Source: Campylorhamphus procurvoides (lineage: Eukaryota; Chordata; Aves; Passeriformes; Dendrocolaptidae). Taken from it: a stretch of 64,000 nucleotides of DNA. Numbering within the stretch: position 1 is the first letter of the stretch; each line of letters starts with the position of its first letter. The stretch covers positions 79,111 through 143,110 of the forward strand of contig WBMV01001022.1 of assembly GCA_013396655.1 (NCBI GenBank), written 5' to 3'. Both the position numbers and the translations under genes were made by a program. Positions 37,101 through 49,100 of the stretch are shown piece after piece. Under the pieces are notes generated by a model, which was not told the DNA's origin, searched no databases, and worked only from the letters and a program-made list of their open reading frames with translations.

Positions 37101-40100
37101 AAATTTGGGGGGGTTTACATTGGATATTGGGGGAAACTCCCTCATGGAAGGGCTGCTCAGGCACAACCAGCCCTGGGAATGGTGGAGTCACCACCCTTGG
37201 AACTGCTCAGGAAACATCTGGGACATGGTTTGGTGCTGGACGTGGTGGTGGGGAGGGAATGGGTGGACTGGAGGACCTTGGGGGGCTTTCCCAGCCTTAA
37301 TGACTGCATTTCTGCACTGAAGTGGTTTGACAGTCGGGTGCCTGGAGCTTTGTGGGGGTCCCTTGAGCTGCAGAGGGAACTGATGGTTGGTTTTGTCCCC
37401 CCAGTATCGTCACAGTGGCCCCCCCTACGTCGGGCCCCCCCAGCAATACCCGGTGCAGCCACCAGGACCTGGACCCTTCTACCCAGGCCCTGGGCCTGGA
37501 GAATTCCCCAATGCCTACGGTAAGTTGTGCTTGGAGACTCCTTCCTCAATCCTTTCTGGGGGTGTTTTTGTGTTGTCGAGCTGCGGGTTTGTAACAACAA
37601 GCCGGATTAGCATTTGTTTGAACTTCAAATAGCTGCTAAATTTGGTGGTGTCACAGCCCTGATTATTCACTGCTGAAAAATCCCCACTGCCCAAGCATTG
37701 TTTGTGTGAGCTGCAGGAAAGGCTGCCCAGGCTCAGGAGTGGCCAGGAATGGTTGTTTGGCAGCCCTGCTGAATCCCTGGGGTTTATTAAGGTGGTGTGG
37801 GCTGGGTTCCCCTGAGCCCTGCCCTGGGGTTGCCCCCAGAAATACAATTCACTTCCCTATCCCTGTTCTCCTTGTCCAGTGAGGGATGAGAACACACCAT
37901 GGGGTTTGTTCCCTGGGTTTGTGCTGCAAAGATCAGTCCAGGGCACGGGAAGGGTCTGCACAGGCTGAAGTTTGGCTTTTCATGGGCAGCTCCTGGTCCT
38001 GCCTTTCCTCAAGCAAAAGAGGTTGGGAGATTGTCCTGGAAATGATCCTCGTGCACACTTACACATATACATCCTCATTCACACTTTGTTCAGGGTGTTG
38101 GGTTGGATTGAAGCTGTGCCAGGGAGGGTTGGGGGGATCTCAGGGAAAGGTCCTTCCCCCAGAGGGTGGTGGGCACTGCCCAGGCTCCCCAGGGCAGTGG
38201 GCACAGCCCCAAAGGCTGCCAGAGCTCCAGGAGGGTTTGGATGATGCTCTGGGGCACAGGGTGGGATTGTTGGGGTGTCTGTGCAAGGCCAGGGGTTGGA
38301 TCAATGACCCTTGTGTGTCCCTCCCAGGATATTCCATGATTCTGTGGCTGGCCCAGGTATTGAGCTTTAAACAATTCCAGGGTTGGGGATCCCTTCCTGT
38401 GCACATCTCCTGGTCCTTGACTCCTCCAGGGCCTCCCAGTTTGCAGACCCCCTGTAGGAGTGGGACTGTCCTTCCCACCCCAGGGCCCCTCTGCTCCTGG
38501 CAATCACCTCTTATTTAAAGCAGGAAGGTCCTTCCCTAACAATTCCCAGTGTGTTGCTGTGTCCAATCCATGTCCTGCTGTCCCCACAGCCCTGGGAGGC
38601 TTCCCATGGCATCTGTCCCTGGATGGTTCAGTCAGACCAGCCCCAGTGTCTGAGGTGCAGAATTAGGAGTCTTGCCCTCATGTCTATCCCTTCTTTTATT
38701 TAATTCCTTTGCTCTTTTATTGGAACATCTGGAAAACCACCAGGATGAGTCCAGTCATCACCCCATTGCCTGGTTGGATTTTTGGAGGGGTTTTTGCCTC
38801 TCAGTACCAATTTTCAGGTGTTTTGTTCACTCACTGCCCATCCTGTGACCTGCTGGGGGCACAGGCAGTGTTGGCTTCCCATGGACTGCTGGAATTTCAG
38901 GGCCTTGGGCTCACAGATTCCCCCCAAGCTGCAGTGACAGCCCTGGCAGAGCTGCAGGTTTGCTCTTCACCCCTTTGGGAGGGCAGAAATCCCCACTGCT
39001 TCCCTGTGTGTCACTGGGAAAGGTCTGGGCTCTCTCTCTGCCTGTTTTCCTTCCTTTTGTTATTTATTTGGTGTGTTTGGAGCTCGTGGGACTCCTTTGA
39101 AAGGTCGCCCTGAACCCTTCAAAGCTGGTTATGCAATTTCAGAGTGAAAGGAAGGAGGGGAATTGCAAGGCAGCCACTTCCTGGATGTTTATCCAAGGGA
39201 AAAAAGGAAGAAATATTGCAATGGCTCTTCAAATCTGATCCACTAAATGAGGAAATTGCCCAGTATTCCTCTTTTTTTCCTGCACTTACAGGTCTGCTTT
39301 CTTACTTCCTGCTTAATCTTACTTAGTCTTCACTCCTATAATTAGAAAAAGGCTCCTTTCTGGCTCTTCTCCTCTCCTGGAAGTGCCTGGTTTCTTGTCC
39401 AGAATCCTGGAATCTTTGAATCCCAGCCTGTTTTTGGGTTGCTGTGCCTGGGGGGTGTGAGTGGCTGAGGCTGGAGCTCTCCATCCTGCACAGTTTTCCA
39501 GGCAGGAGAGGTTGAGCTGAGGAAGGGGATGATGCAGGTTTGTCTGTGCTCATCCCCCTCTCCCTCCTCTTCCTTCCTTGCTATTTTTAGGGCCTGGGAA
39601 TGCTCAGTCTCTCCCCAGGTGCTGCCAGGATTGGGCAGCAGCTAAATCTGCAATCCAGGCATGGAAAAGCTGCTGGCAGTGCCTTTCCCAGACCCCACAG
39701 GAATTGTGGCCTGTGTGGCTGCTGCACATCAAAGTCAGGGCAGGGCATAAAGAAGGGGATGAGAGAAAACACAGCAGAAAACAAAACTGCCTTTTTATAA
39801 CTCAGTTCTGCAGTTTATCATGCTCTGATCTCAGGGAGTTTCCTACAGCATTGGAAAGACCTTGAAATGATCAGTGGGAAGGAGGGAAAATAAAACTTGG
39901 GTGCTGCTGAACTGAAGGGACCAAAATATAGAGCAGAGTGTGGCACTAGCACGTGATCATGTTGCCACAGAAGTTGCATTTCTTCCCAGAAGTCCCTTTT
40001 GCTTTTCAGGGTTTGGGTTTTTTTAATATTTTTCATGAAGAGTCTTCCCCTGAGCTCTGCTGGAGCTGCCTCTGTCAGGGATCACCTCTCTCTGTCAGCT

Positions 40101-43100
40101 CCAAGTTCATCACTGAGATGGTCACTAAGGAGGGAGGGAGGAGGGTTTGTAGAATCCCAGCCTGGTTGGGCTTGGGAGGGACCTCAAAGCCCCCCCAGCC
40201 CCCCCCCAGCCATGGCAGGGACACCTCCCATAGCCCAGGGTGCTCCAAACCCTGTCCAACCTGGCCTTGGCCATTCCCAGGGTGTGGCAGCCACAGCTTC
40301 TCTGGGCAACAATTCCTGAGTCCTGGCCACTCCAGGCATGCTGAGGGAGACTTAGAAAGGTAAGTCTCTTACCTCTTGCCCAGATAAGTTCTGTTGTCTT
40401 ACCCTGACACTGAAAATGAGACATTTCTTGTGTCACTGAGCCGAGCCAGGAGTGAGCACCTGCAGCCCCCAGGTCCTTGTTGTGCCCCCCTTGGCAGGAG
40501 AAGATCCCCTGGCCAAAGGGAGCCTGCCCAGAGCTGCTGCTGCTCCCCAGCTGGGAATCCACCCTTGGGAGCTGCAAACAGACCCTGCTGGCCCTGCTGC
40601 TTTGGCTTTCTTGGGTTTAGTAACCTCCTGGGTGGGTTCCAGGCACAGTCCAGGTTGTCCCTCCCATGTACAGGTTAGTTCAGCTGCAGAAGAATCAGAT
40701 AGGAATGAATCAGGTTGCTGGGAGCAGAGTTGATCCAGAGTTTATCCATGCCTGGAAGGGCAAACCCCCTGCACATCCCCCTGCTCCACCTGATCCCTGG
40801 GCAGGGCACTCTGCTCTGGGGCACATTTATAAGGCCACTTTCATGCCAAGAAGGAAACCATAACGAGCCACATGGGCTGTTCCTCTGTGAGCAGCACCAG
40901 GGCAGGTCCTGCACTAATCACCAATCACTAATCACCATGGCCCTGCTCTCTCTGAGCAGCACCAGGACAGGTCCTGCACTAATCACCAATCACTAATCAC
41001 CATGGCCCTGCTCTCTCTGAGCAGCACCAGGACAGGTCCTGCACTAATCACCAATTACTAATTACTACTCTCTCTGTGCTGCAGCAGAAGAAGAACATTG
41101 CTGGGAATTAAAATTTTCTGGTTATGCTTCAAACCAGGCTGGGGTTGATCTTGCAAATTGACTGAATTTCTCTACAGAGGGAAAAAGGCAAAAGCTAAAC
41201 CAGCAACAAAAGCCAAAAGTGTTTGGGAGTCAGAGGAGCCCAGGGGTGGACTCGGGGCTTGGTGTGTGCACAGCCCCTTGGAAATGGATGTAAAGGACAC
41301 ATTTTGTCATGGAAGTGAAAAATTGTGTAGTGAAATAAATAAATTAATAACCAACAAAATGTTAATAATGAAATACAAACTTAATCTCTTGTCTTGCTGG
41401 AGCAGCAGCTCCTGTTGAGTGACCTGGGGCTGAGCAAACCCAGCAGTTCCAGCAGTGGTGTTGGATGTTGTGGGGTTGGAGGGAGGAGCTTTGGGGCAGT
41501 TTAATCTCCTGTGCTTGGGGTTGGTTCTTGCCCATCCAGCCTGACCCTGTGCCCCCCTCTGTGCCCTGTGTGCCAGCTGGGGCTGCCTTCTACCCCAGCC
41601 AGCCCGTGTACCAGTCTGCACCCATCATTGTGCCTACGCAGCAGCAGCAGCCGCCGCCTGCCAAGAGGGAGAAGAAAACGGTGAGTGCCAACCCTGGGGG
41701 GCAATCAGTGCCCTTCTCAACCCTAAACCTGAGCCTGATCCCCCCTGGAGAGCCTGGCACAGGGTGGGTGCCCACAGGAGCTGGGGCTGCCCTGGCAGTG
41801 CCCAGCCTGGCCTGGGAGGGGAAGGGGTCACTGCCCGTGGGACAAGAGGAGCTTTGAGGGCCCTCCCAGCCCAAACCAGTCTGGGATTTTGGGATTTTGG
41901 GATTCCCAGAGAGGTTAAACATTACCTGTCACAGCCAAGGGTAACCAAGCCTTGCACAGGGCAGAATTGGTGCCTCATTTCCCATTTTTCCATGGGCATT
42001 CTCTGCTCTGAGTTTGGGACTTCTCAGCCAGTCACAAAAGAAAACATTTTTAGTGGATTTTAAATAAACCTAAATAAAAGCAGCAGCATCTCCACAGGCC
42101 TGGGATCCTCCTGAGAGTATTCCCAAAGAGCCAGGTGGGAATGAGCAAACCCAAATGCTTCTGGGAGAATGCTGGGAATTGGTTCAAAATACCAAAAAAG
42201 TAAATTATGACATTTTATGCCTTGGAAAAGGTAAAAACCCGGGAAGGTGTGGATGTATTTGCAGGCTTGGAGGAACCTGAGCACGTTATGGAAGCGGGTG
42301 GAGGTTTGGGGGGTACATTCCCACTCTTCCTAATTCACTGGTGGGAATTGGAGAGAGGCAAATGGATGGAATTTAAACCCATCAGGGAGGGCCTTTCTTG
42401 TGGCTGCTCTTTTGTCCCCTCTGGAGTCCCCAGGGGTCTCTTCATGAGGTGCCAGGACCCCTTTGGAGGGCAGGGCTGCTCAGACCCCCCAGCTGGGCTT
42501 GTTCCACCCCCCCAAACTGAGCTCTTGGAGGCAAAAAAAAGGGATTTTCAATGGCCCAGATGCTTCTCCCTGTTCCAAATGTGCTGTTTCATTTTGCTAA
42601 TTGGTGTTGCAGCTGAAGAAATGAGGGAAATGAAAGGAAAATGAAGTGTATTAAAGTGGCCACCCCCACATGCACCATGAGTTGGGCACTGGAGAAACTT
42701 CCAGGTGGGGGAATGTTGGCAAGAGTTGGTGCCAGCTCTCAAGCCCTTGTTGCTGTGTCTAAATCAATGTTTTAGCAGGAAAAGTCCAGCAGAAATAAGA
42801 CCCAGCCTGAGCACTGTGGGTGCATCTGTGTCCTCATAACCCCGAGGGCAGAGCCCACCCCAGCCAGGAGAGCTGCAGTTGGACTTCATGTCACACAACC
42901 CCAGAATGGTTGGGGTTGAAAAGGACCTCAGAGCCCCCCCAGTTGCACCCCCTGCCATGGGGTGAGCAGGAGGAATGAGGGGGTTTCCAGAGCCCCCTGG
43001 CCTGGGAAGGGTTGGGGCATCTCTTGGTTTGCTGGGATTTCTGCATGGGATCAGTGGGAGTTCAGCCAGGAGCTGTGGGGAAGGGGGGCACACCCAGCAC

Positions 43101-46100
43101 CTCTGGCTGCAGTTTCTCACCATCTCCAGCTCTTGTTGAAGATGAAAACCTCTGGTTTACACTGTCCCAGACAATTTGGCTCTTTCTGTGTCCAGGGACA
43201 TGGATTGGCCCAAGTGTCCACTGAGGGTTCAGCCAGTGTGTTCTGGGGTGGTTTATTTTGGAAAATATTTATCCTTCCCCTTTTGGGGCTGTGAAGACAT
43301 TCAAAAAACCCATTTTTTCCCAAATGCTGCTGAGTTTTACAGGGCTTGGGTCTGTTCCTGCCCTCTCCATGCCCTCCACTTGGTGCTCTGGTTTATTCCC
43401 TGTGTTGGTGGAATGGCTATTTTGCTTCCCCCTTCCCCAGCAGTGCCTTGGCAAGGGCAGAGTTTCATATCAGGGTCAGACACAGCCTTTTTTAAACTCT
43501 TGCCCTACTTGGCAAGTTTAGTCTGTCCCTGAAGTGCCCCCAAATTGCAGAAGTTTCAGGGAACTCACATTCCAGCAGCAGGATTGGAATGACAAGGATT
43601 TGGACCAGCCTGGTGTGGCTGATGGTTAAATTGAGGTTTGATTCATTTGGGTTTGAGATGAAGGGCTGACACACCCTGCATTGCCAGTTCTGGGGACAAA
43701 CCACATCCCAGAGCTCCTGCTGAGCTCCAGCTCATCCCAGAGCATCTCCCACTGGGGGTACTGGGGGTACTGGGAGCGTGTCCTGCTCCTCTCCCAGGAC
43801 AGGGGGAAGGGGGGGACCTGTCTGAATCCCATCTTTGTTCAATCCCACAGATCCGAATCCGGGATCCAAACCAGGGAGGCAAAGACATAACAGAAGAAAT
43901 CATGTCTGGAGGGGGCAGCAGGAACCCCACCCCCCCCATTGCCAGNNNNNNNNNNNNNNNNNNNNNNNNNNNNNNNNNNNNNNNNNNNNNNNNNNNNNNN
44001 NNNNNNNNNNNNNNNNNNNNNNNNNNNNNNNNNNNNNNNNNNNNNNNNNNNNNNNNNNNNNNNNNNNNNNNNNNNNNNNNNNNNNNNNNNNCTCCTCCTC
44101 CTCCTTCTCCTCCCTGTGCCAGCCCCAAACCCTGAGCTCCCATCACCTCACACACCTGGATGCTCCTCACCTCTCAATGTTCTTCAGGGATTGCTGTTTC
44201 ATCCCAGGTCTGGCTGGTTGTGCCACCTGCAGCCTGTCCATGTGGAGCTGCAGCTGCTGCCACTTCCCCCTGGCTGGTTTCTGATTTTAGAGCTTGTAAA
44301 GGCTTCCAGTGTTAGAGGAAGGAGATGTTTCTGTTGTCTTGTGCACCTGAGGAAGGTCCAGGTCACACTCGTGGCTGGGTGGGTTCAGACCTGCAGCTCT
44401 GTCCACACTGAGGACATCCTGCCCTAGTGGTGCTGCTGTGGAGTCCCCAGAAGCACCAGAACCTGGGAATTTCCTCAAAGAACTGAGATAATTCTGTCAC
44501 AGGTTTGGTCTCTGTGTCTTCAGACTTCCAAACACCTTTCTCTCCTGTGGGCAAAAACCATAACTGTCCCAAAGTGACCTTCTCCATCGCTCCTCAATCC
44601 CTCCCTGTCACACACCTTGGAGCTTCACCCCTTCATGTCCTGGGGGCCTGATGAGAAGCCCTGAAGGTTCTCCAGGTGGGTGTCTCTGTGTGCCAGAGCC
44701 TGGCAGGGGCTGGGCACAGATTCCTCCTTCTCCCATGTCCTTCCTTCCCAAGTTGTGCCAGTTTTTGGGTGGCACAGCCTGTTTGGAGCTGCTCCCTTCC
44801 TTACCCTCTGGTGGGAATGGTTTCCCAGTGCCTGTCCCTGCTGTGCCAGGAGGTGGAAGTGGCACCACTGGAGATGCCCTGTGGGTTTCTGCCATTCCCA
44901 GGCTCAGTTAAACCCTTTGGGCACCTGAAGGCACCTCCTGGTGCTTGCCCAGCTGCCCCTCCAGTGTGGGCACAGCCACGAGGCACCAGTTGGATCTCTG
45001 GCCATCAGGGAAGACAAACTTTGGGATCCTGGGGGGATCTTCTTGCCATTCCTTCCTGCTGGGAGACTTTCCCCACTGGAGGAGGGAAGAGCTGGAACCA
45101 GCCATGGGAAGAGGGAAGAGCTGGAACCAGCCATGGGAAGAGGGAAGAAGAGCTGGAACCAGCCATGGGAAGAGCTGGAACCAGCCATGGGAAGAAGGAA
45201 GAGCTGGAACCAGCCATGGGAAGAAGAAAGATCTGGAACCAGCCATGGGAAGAGGGAAGAAGAGCTGGAACCAGCCATGGGAAGAGCTGGAACCAGCCAT
45301 GGGAAGAGGGAAGAGCTGGAACCAGCCATGGGAAGAGGGAAGAAGAGCTGGAACCAGCCATGGGAAGAGCTGGAACCAGCCATGGGAAGAAGGAAGAGCT
45401 GGAACCAGCCACACTCCCCGTGGTGTTCCTGCACCGGGCAGCGAATCCAGGCCCTTCTTGCCTCCTGAAATCTATTTTAAGACCCTGCAATTAAGTGAAA
45501 CAGAAGGAAATAAATGCGTTTCAAGAGGAGGTTAATGAGCCTGAATCCTAATCAGCTGTCATTTGTATGCAGAGCACAGCAGGGCTGGCCAATCCCCTCC
45601 TCCAAGGTATGCAAATATTCCTGTGTTTAATCTCCAGCCTGCCTTTGGATGAGGGGCCTGGAACCACTTGTGGTAATCACAGAGGAGCTCTGAAAATTGG
45701 GCTCCCCAGAAAAAGCTCATTAGTGGAACACAACTGAAAATTGAAGCCCACTTAAGCCATGAAAATTCCAAGTTATTGTCCCAACAGCTCCTCTGAATCA
45801 AGTCTTGGGAGCACATTTAATATTTTGGGTGGAATTAAAGAGTGCCTTAATAACTGCTCAGGGTTCCTGCTTGGAATTCCCAGGGAATTCAGGGAATTCC
45901 CAGTGCCCAGCGCTGACTTGGGGGATGCTCCTGGTTTGGGATTAGGGTTTGTCCCACCCCTTTGGGATCCAGCCCTGCTCCTCAGGGGTCTGGTGGGACA
46001 CTCAGAGTGACAAGGCACAACCTCTCATCCCCTGACCAGGGGGACTCCCAGCCCAGGGAGGTTTTAGGGTGACACAAAATGATCATAAAAGTTCTTCCTG

Positions 46101-49100
46101 TGCTTCTGGAATGTCAAATGTTCCAAGCACAGAGGAAGAAACTTCCTCCAGAAGTGCAGGAAACCAGTGCTGCTGATCAGTCCCTGTCCCAAGTTCTGTA
46201 TTTGAAAGAAAAACCCTTTTATAATAAAAACAGTTTCCAAATTTCCCTTTAAATTCAAATTAATTTTTTAAATCAAAGGAAACTCTTTTGTGACTCAAAG
46301 AAAACCTGAAGCTTCACCAACCCAAGCCTGAATCACCCTCTTCTCTCAGTGGATCGAGTGCTGAACATCAAACAATTCCTGGAATTGTGCTGACCATCAG
46401 GAAATGCTGGGAATTGTCCCCAAGATGCCACCAGGAGCCACCTGCCTGGAGCTCTTGCTGTGCCTTTTGCAGCTCCTGCTCCATGTTCAGCATCACTGAC
46501 CATGAAGAGCTTCAGGTGGAGTTGTCCCAGCTCCTCCATGGGGGGTTTAATTTGGTTTTAGCAATCAAAGTGCTTTGAAGTCCCTGCCAGAGGAGCTGGA
46601 TGGAGGTACCTGGGGATATTTATCCATTTCTGGCAGGACACTGATCTCCCACACTGTTTTTGGCTGGGAAGGTGAAGCAAACCCAGCAGTGGGCTCTGCT
46701 GAGGGTGTTTCCTCAGCACTGACTTCCACAGAAAATCACTTTTTAAGGAGTAAATGCCCTTGTTTTCCTGGCAAATCTCTGGGGGTGTGTCAGAGCCTGA
46801 GTGTGCTGGGTGGGCTGGAATAACCCAGAGCAAAGGGGACCCTCAGGAATCACAGGCTGATTTTCAGGGGGATTTTTTCCCCAGGAAATCTCTCAATGTG
46901 CCATTTATTCATCTGCAACCTCATCCCCCAAATGGAGTGTTTTCCACATTTCTTAAGGAAATGCAGTCCTTGCTCCACAGAGGTTCTGGATTCACAGTTC
47001 ACTGGTCTCCTTTGCTTCCTGGAGTTCTTACCACATTTCCCTCTTTCCCCATTGATTTGATCCCTGAATTTCCTTGGAAGCTGCCCATGGGTAAAGCTGG
47101 GACTTCTTTGGCTTCCTTCCTTTGGCTGGGAGTTGGGATGAAACCCCTCATCCCTTCTCCAGCCCTTCATCCCTCCTTGATCAGGCTCGTTCCTGGAAGA
47201 GGAGCAATCCCCAAAAATTTTGGAGATTTTGGGCCTTATTTTTCCAGCTGTGCCTTTTCCCAGTCCCCCTAACGTGGTGACAATGAGAGCCTTGGAGATC
47301 ATTCCCTCCTTACCCTGCTCTGTTCAGGTGCAACAGCTGGAAAAGCTGGAAATGGGAAGGAAATAAAGAAAAGCAAATTGCCAGAGCGTTTCTTTTTATA
47401 GGGAAATAAATTTTTCCTGGATTTCTGAAAGCAGGAATTGGACACCCATGTCTTGGGTTCTCCCCTGAGTTTGGATTGTTTAAAAATCCCTTTCCCTGGG
47501 GATGTTCAGAGGAGTTTGTGGGTGAGGGCAGACAGAGCAGGGCTTGCCTTGGGATTGGGAAATGGAGATTTAGCCCCATTTTCTCTGTCCTTGGTGTGAA
47601 ATGAAGGGGGTTTGGGGCTTCCTTGCCCTGTCTCTGCTCACCCAAACAAGTGTCTCACCTTGGGGGTTGGTGCAGTCATTGGGTTTTCAGGAAATTCTGA
47701 GGTTAAATACAAAGATTTTATCCAACCTTCCTGAGCACAAGGGAAATGTTTGCCCATTAATGAGGGGAGATAATTAAAACAGGGGTTCTCTGGCCCAGCC
47801 TGGGGTTCCTCCAGTTCCCCTTCAGACTTTGCTGGTCCTGCAGATCCAGGAACCTTTTTATGTGTCCCACATGGAAGAACATTCCTGCTGTCCCTGGAAA
47901 CAAATCAGGGAGATCCAGGAACCTTTTTATGTGTCCCACATGGAAGAACATTCCTGCTGCCCCTGGAAACAAATCAGGCAGATCCAGGAGCCTTTTTATG
48001 TGTCCCACATGGAAGAACATTCCTGCTGCCCCTGGAAACTCAGATCAGGCAGATCCAGGAGCCTTTTTATGTGTCCTACATGGAAGAACATTCCTGCTGC
48101 CCCTGGCAAATCAAATCAGGGAGATCCAGGAACCTTTTCATGTGTCCCACATGGAAGAACATTCCTGCTGCTCCTTGAAGCCCTGGGAGACCCAAGTGTG
48201 CTGACAACTGTGCTGTGCTCTCTCCCCCTGCCCTTCCACCCCTCCCTACTGCCTTTCCCACCCCTTCCCATGTGCTTTTTGAACGTGTCCAACCAACCCA
48301 TGGATCTTTCCCCTCCCTTTTCCCTGCCTTTGCTCCATGTTCCCCCCTTCCCACTCTCATTCTGTCCTTCCTTCCCCCAGCAGGTGCCCAGCCAGGTCCC
48401 CGAGCCCAGCCCTGCAGCGTTTGGGGTCGTGGAGACCCCCCAGCTCTCAGCCAGCACCCCCAGCTCTGCAGCCATCACCTCCAAACCAGGTTGGTCCATG
48501 GACTTTTCCTCCTGGATCCTTTTCAGGGGGTTGTTCTCTCCCTCCTTCCCTGTTTCAGTTGGAGGATTTCTGGCAGGGAGACAGGCAGCAGGAATGGGAG
48601 GGGAGGGACTTCCCTCCCTCCACTGGAACATTTGGAGTGTGTTGCTAAGGGGATTAATTGGAATTTGCCAATGTGAAACTGGTTAAAAATAATTGTCTTC
48701 AAGCTTCTGTGTCCTAAATATTGTGTTAAAGTACACAGGAGGGTGAGGCTGCTCTCACCCACTGCCACCCTGCAGAAAGGAGTGTGTTTCCAGGGAAATG
48801 TTCAGCCAGAGAGGATTTGGATCCTTTGGATCATCATTCACAGGGATGGCCCAGAACTGGAGTGTCCTGGGGCTCCCCCAGAGCTGCTCCTGGGGCCTCT
48901 CCTGCAGGAAGGGGCAATATCCACGAGGAAATAACCCACTGGGGTGCAAAGGGGCTCAGAAAGCCACAGCAGGTTTTGCTGAGCTTGGGAAAAACAGCCC
49001 AGGTGGAAAAGGTTTCTTAAGAAGGAATTCCTTGGGCAGTGATCTCAGGCAGAGGGGGGACTTTGGGGGGTCCTTCCAGCCCAGGGTATACCAGAGGATA

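Larger units (their letters stand above)
36427..37404 (+). other. EIF4G3: EIF4G3 intron
   Basis: Measured from the second exon copy it is 978 bp. It holds the CR1 with 65-bp units, an AT-rich patch (36938-36985) and a second CR1 end (37110-37318). Acceptor: tgtccccccag at 37404. Confidence 0.85.
37520..41576 (+). other. EIF4G3: EIF4G3 intron (4.1 kb)
   Basis: It holds two CR1 fragments (38096-38350 sense, 40150-40322 antisense) and a 65-bp tandem repeat (40881-41083). Stretches 38360-40140 and 41090-41570 show nothing I can name. The acceptor region (ccctgtgtgccag) has a short pyrimidine tract. Confidence 0.8.
41681..43850 (+). other. EIF4G3: EIF4G3 intron (2.2 kb)
   Basis: It carries a sense CR1 end (41748-41908) and an antisense CR1 tip (42893-42962); the rest (41920-42880, 42970-43820) shows nothing I can name. 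Acceptor: ttgttcaatcccacag at 43850. Confidence 0.82.
44092..48380 (+). other. EIF4G3: EIF4G3 intron (visible part, 4.3 kb)
   Basis: It starts in a CTC-rich tract after the gap. It holds a minisatellite at 45081-45415 and a 69/71-bp minisatellite at 47840-48180. Stretches 44130-45070 and 45420-47830 show nothing I can name. It ends in a C/T-rich tract and a tandem CAGCAG acceptor at 48378-48383. Confidence 0.8.
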
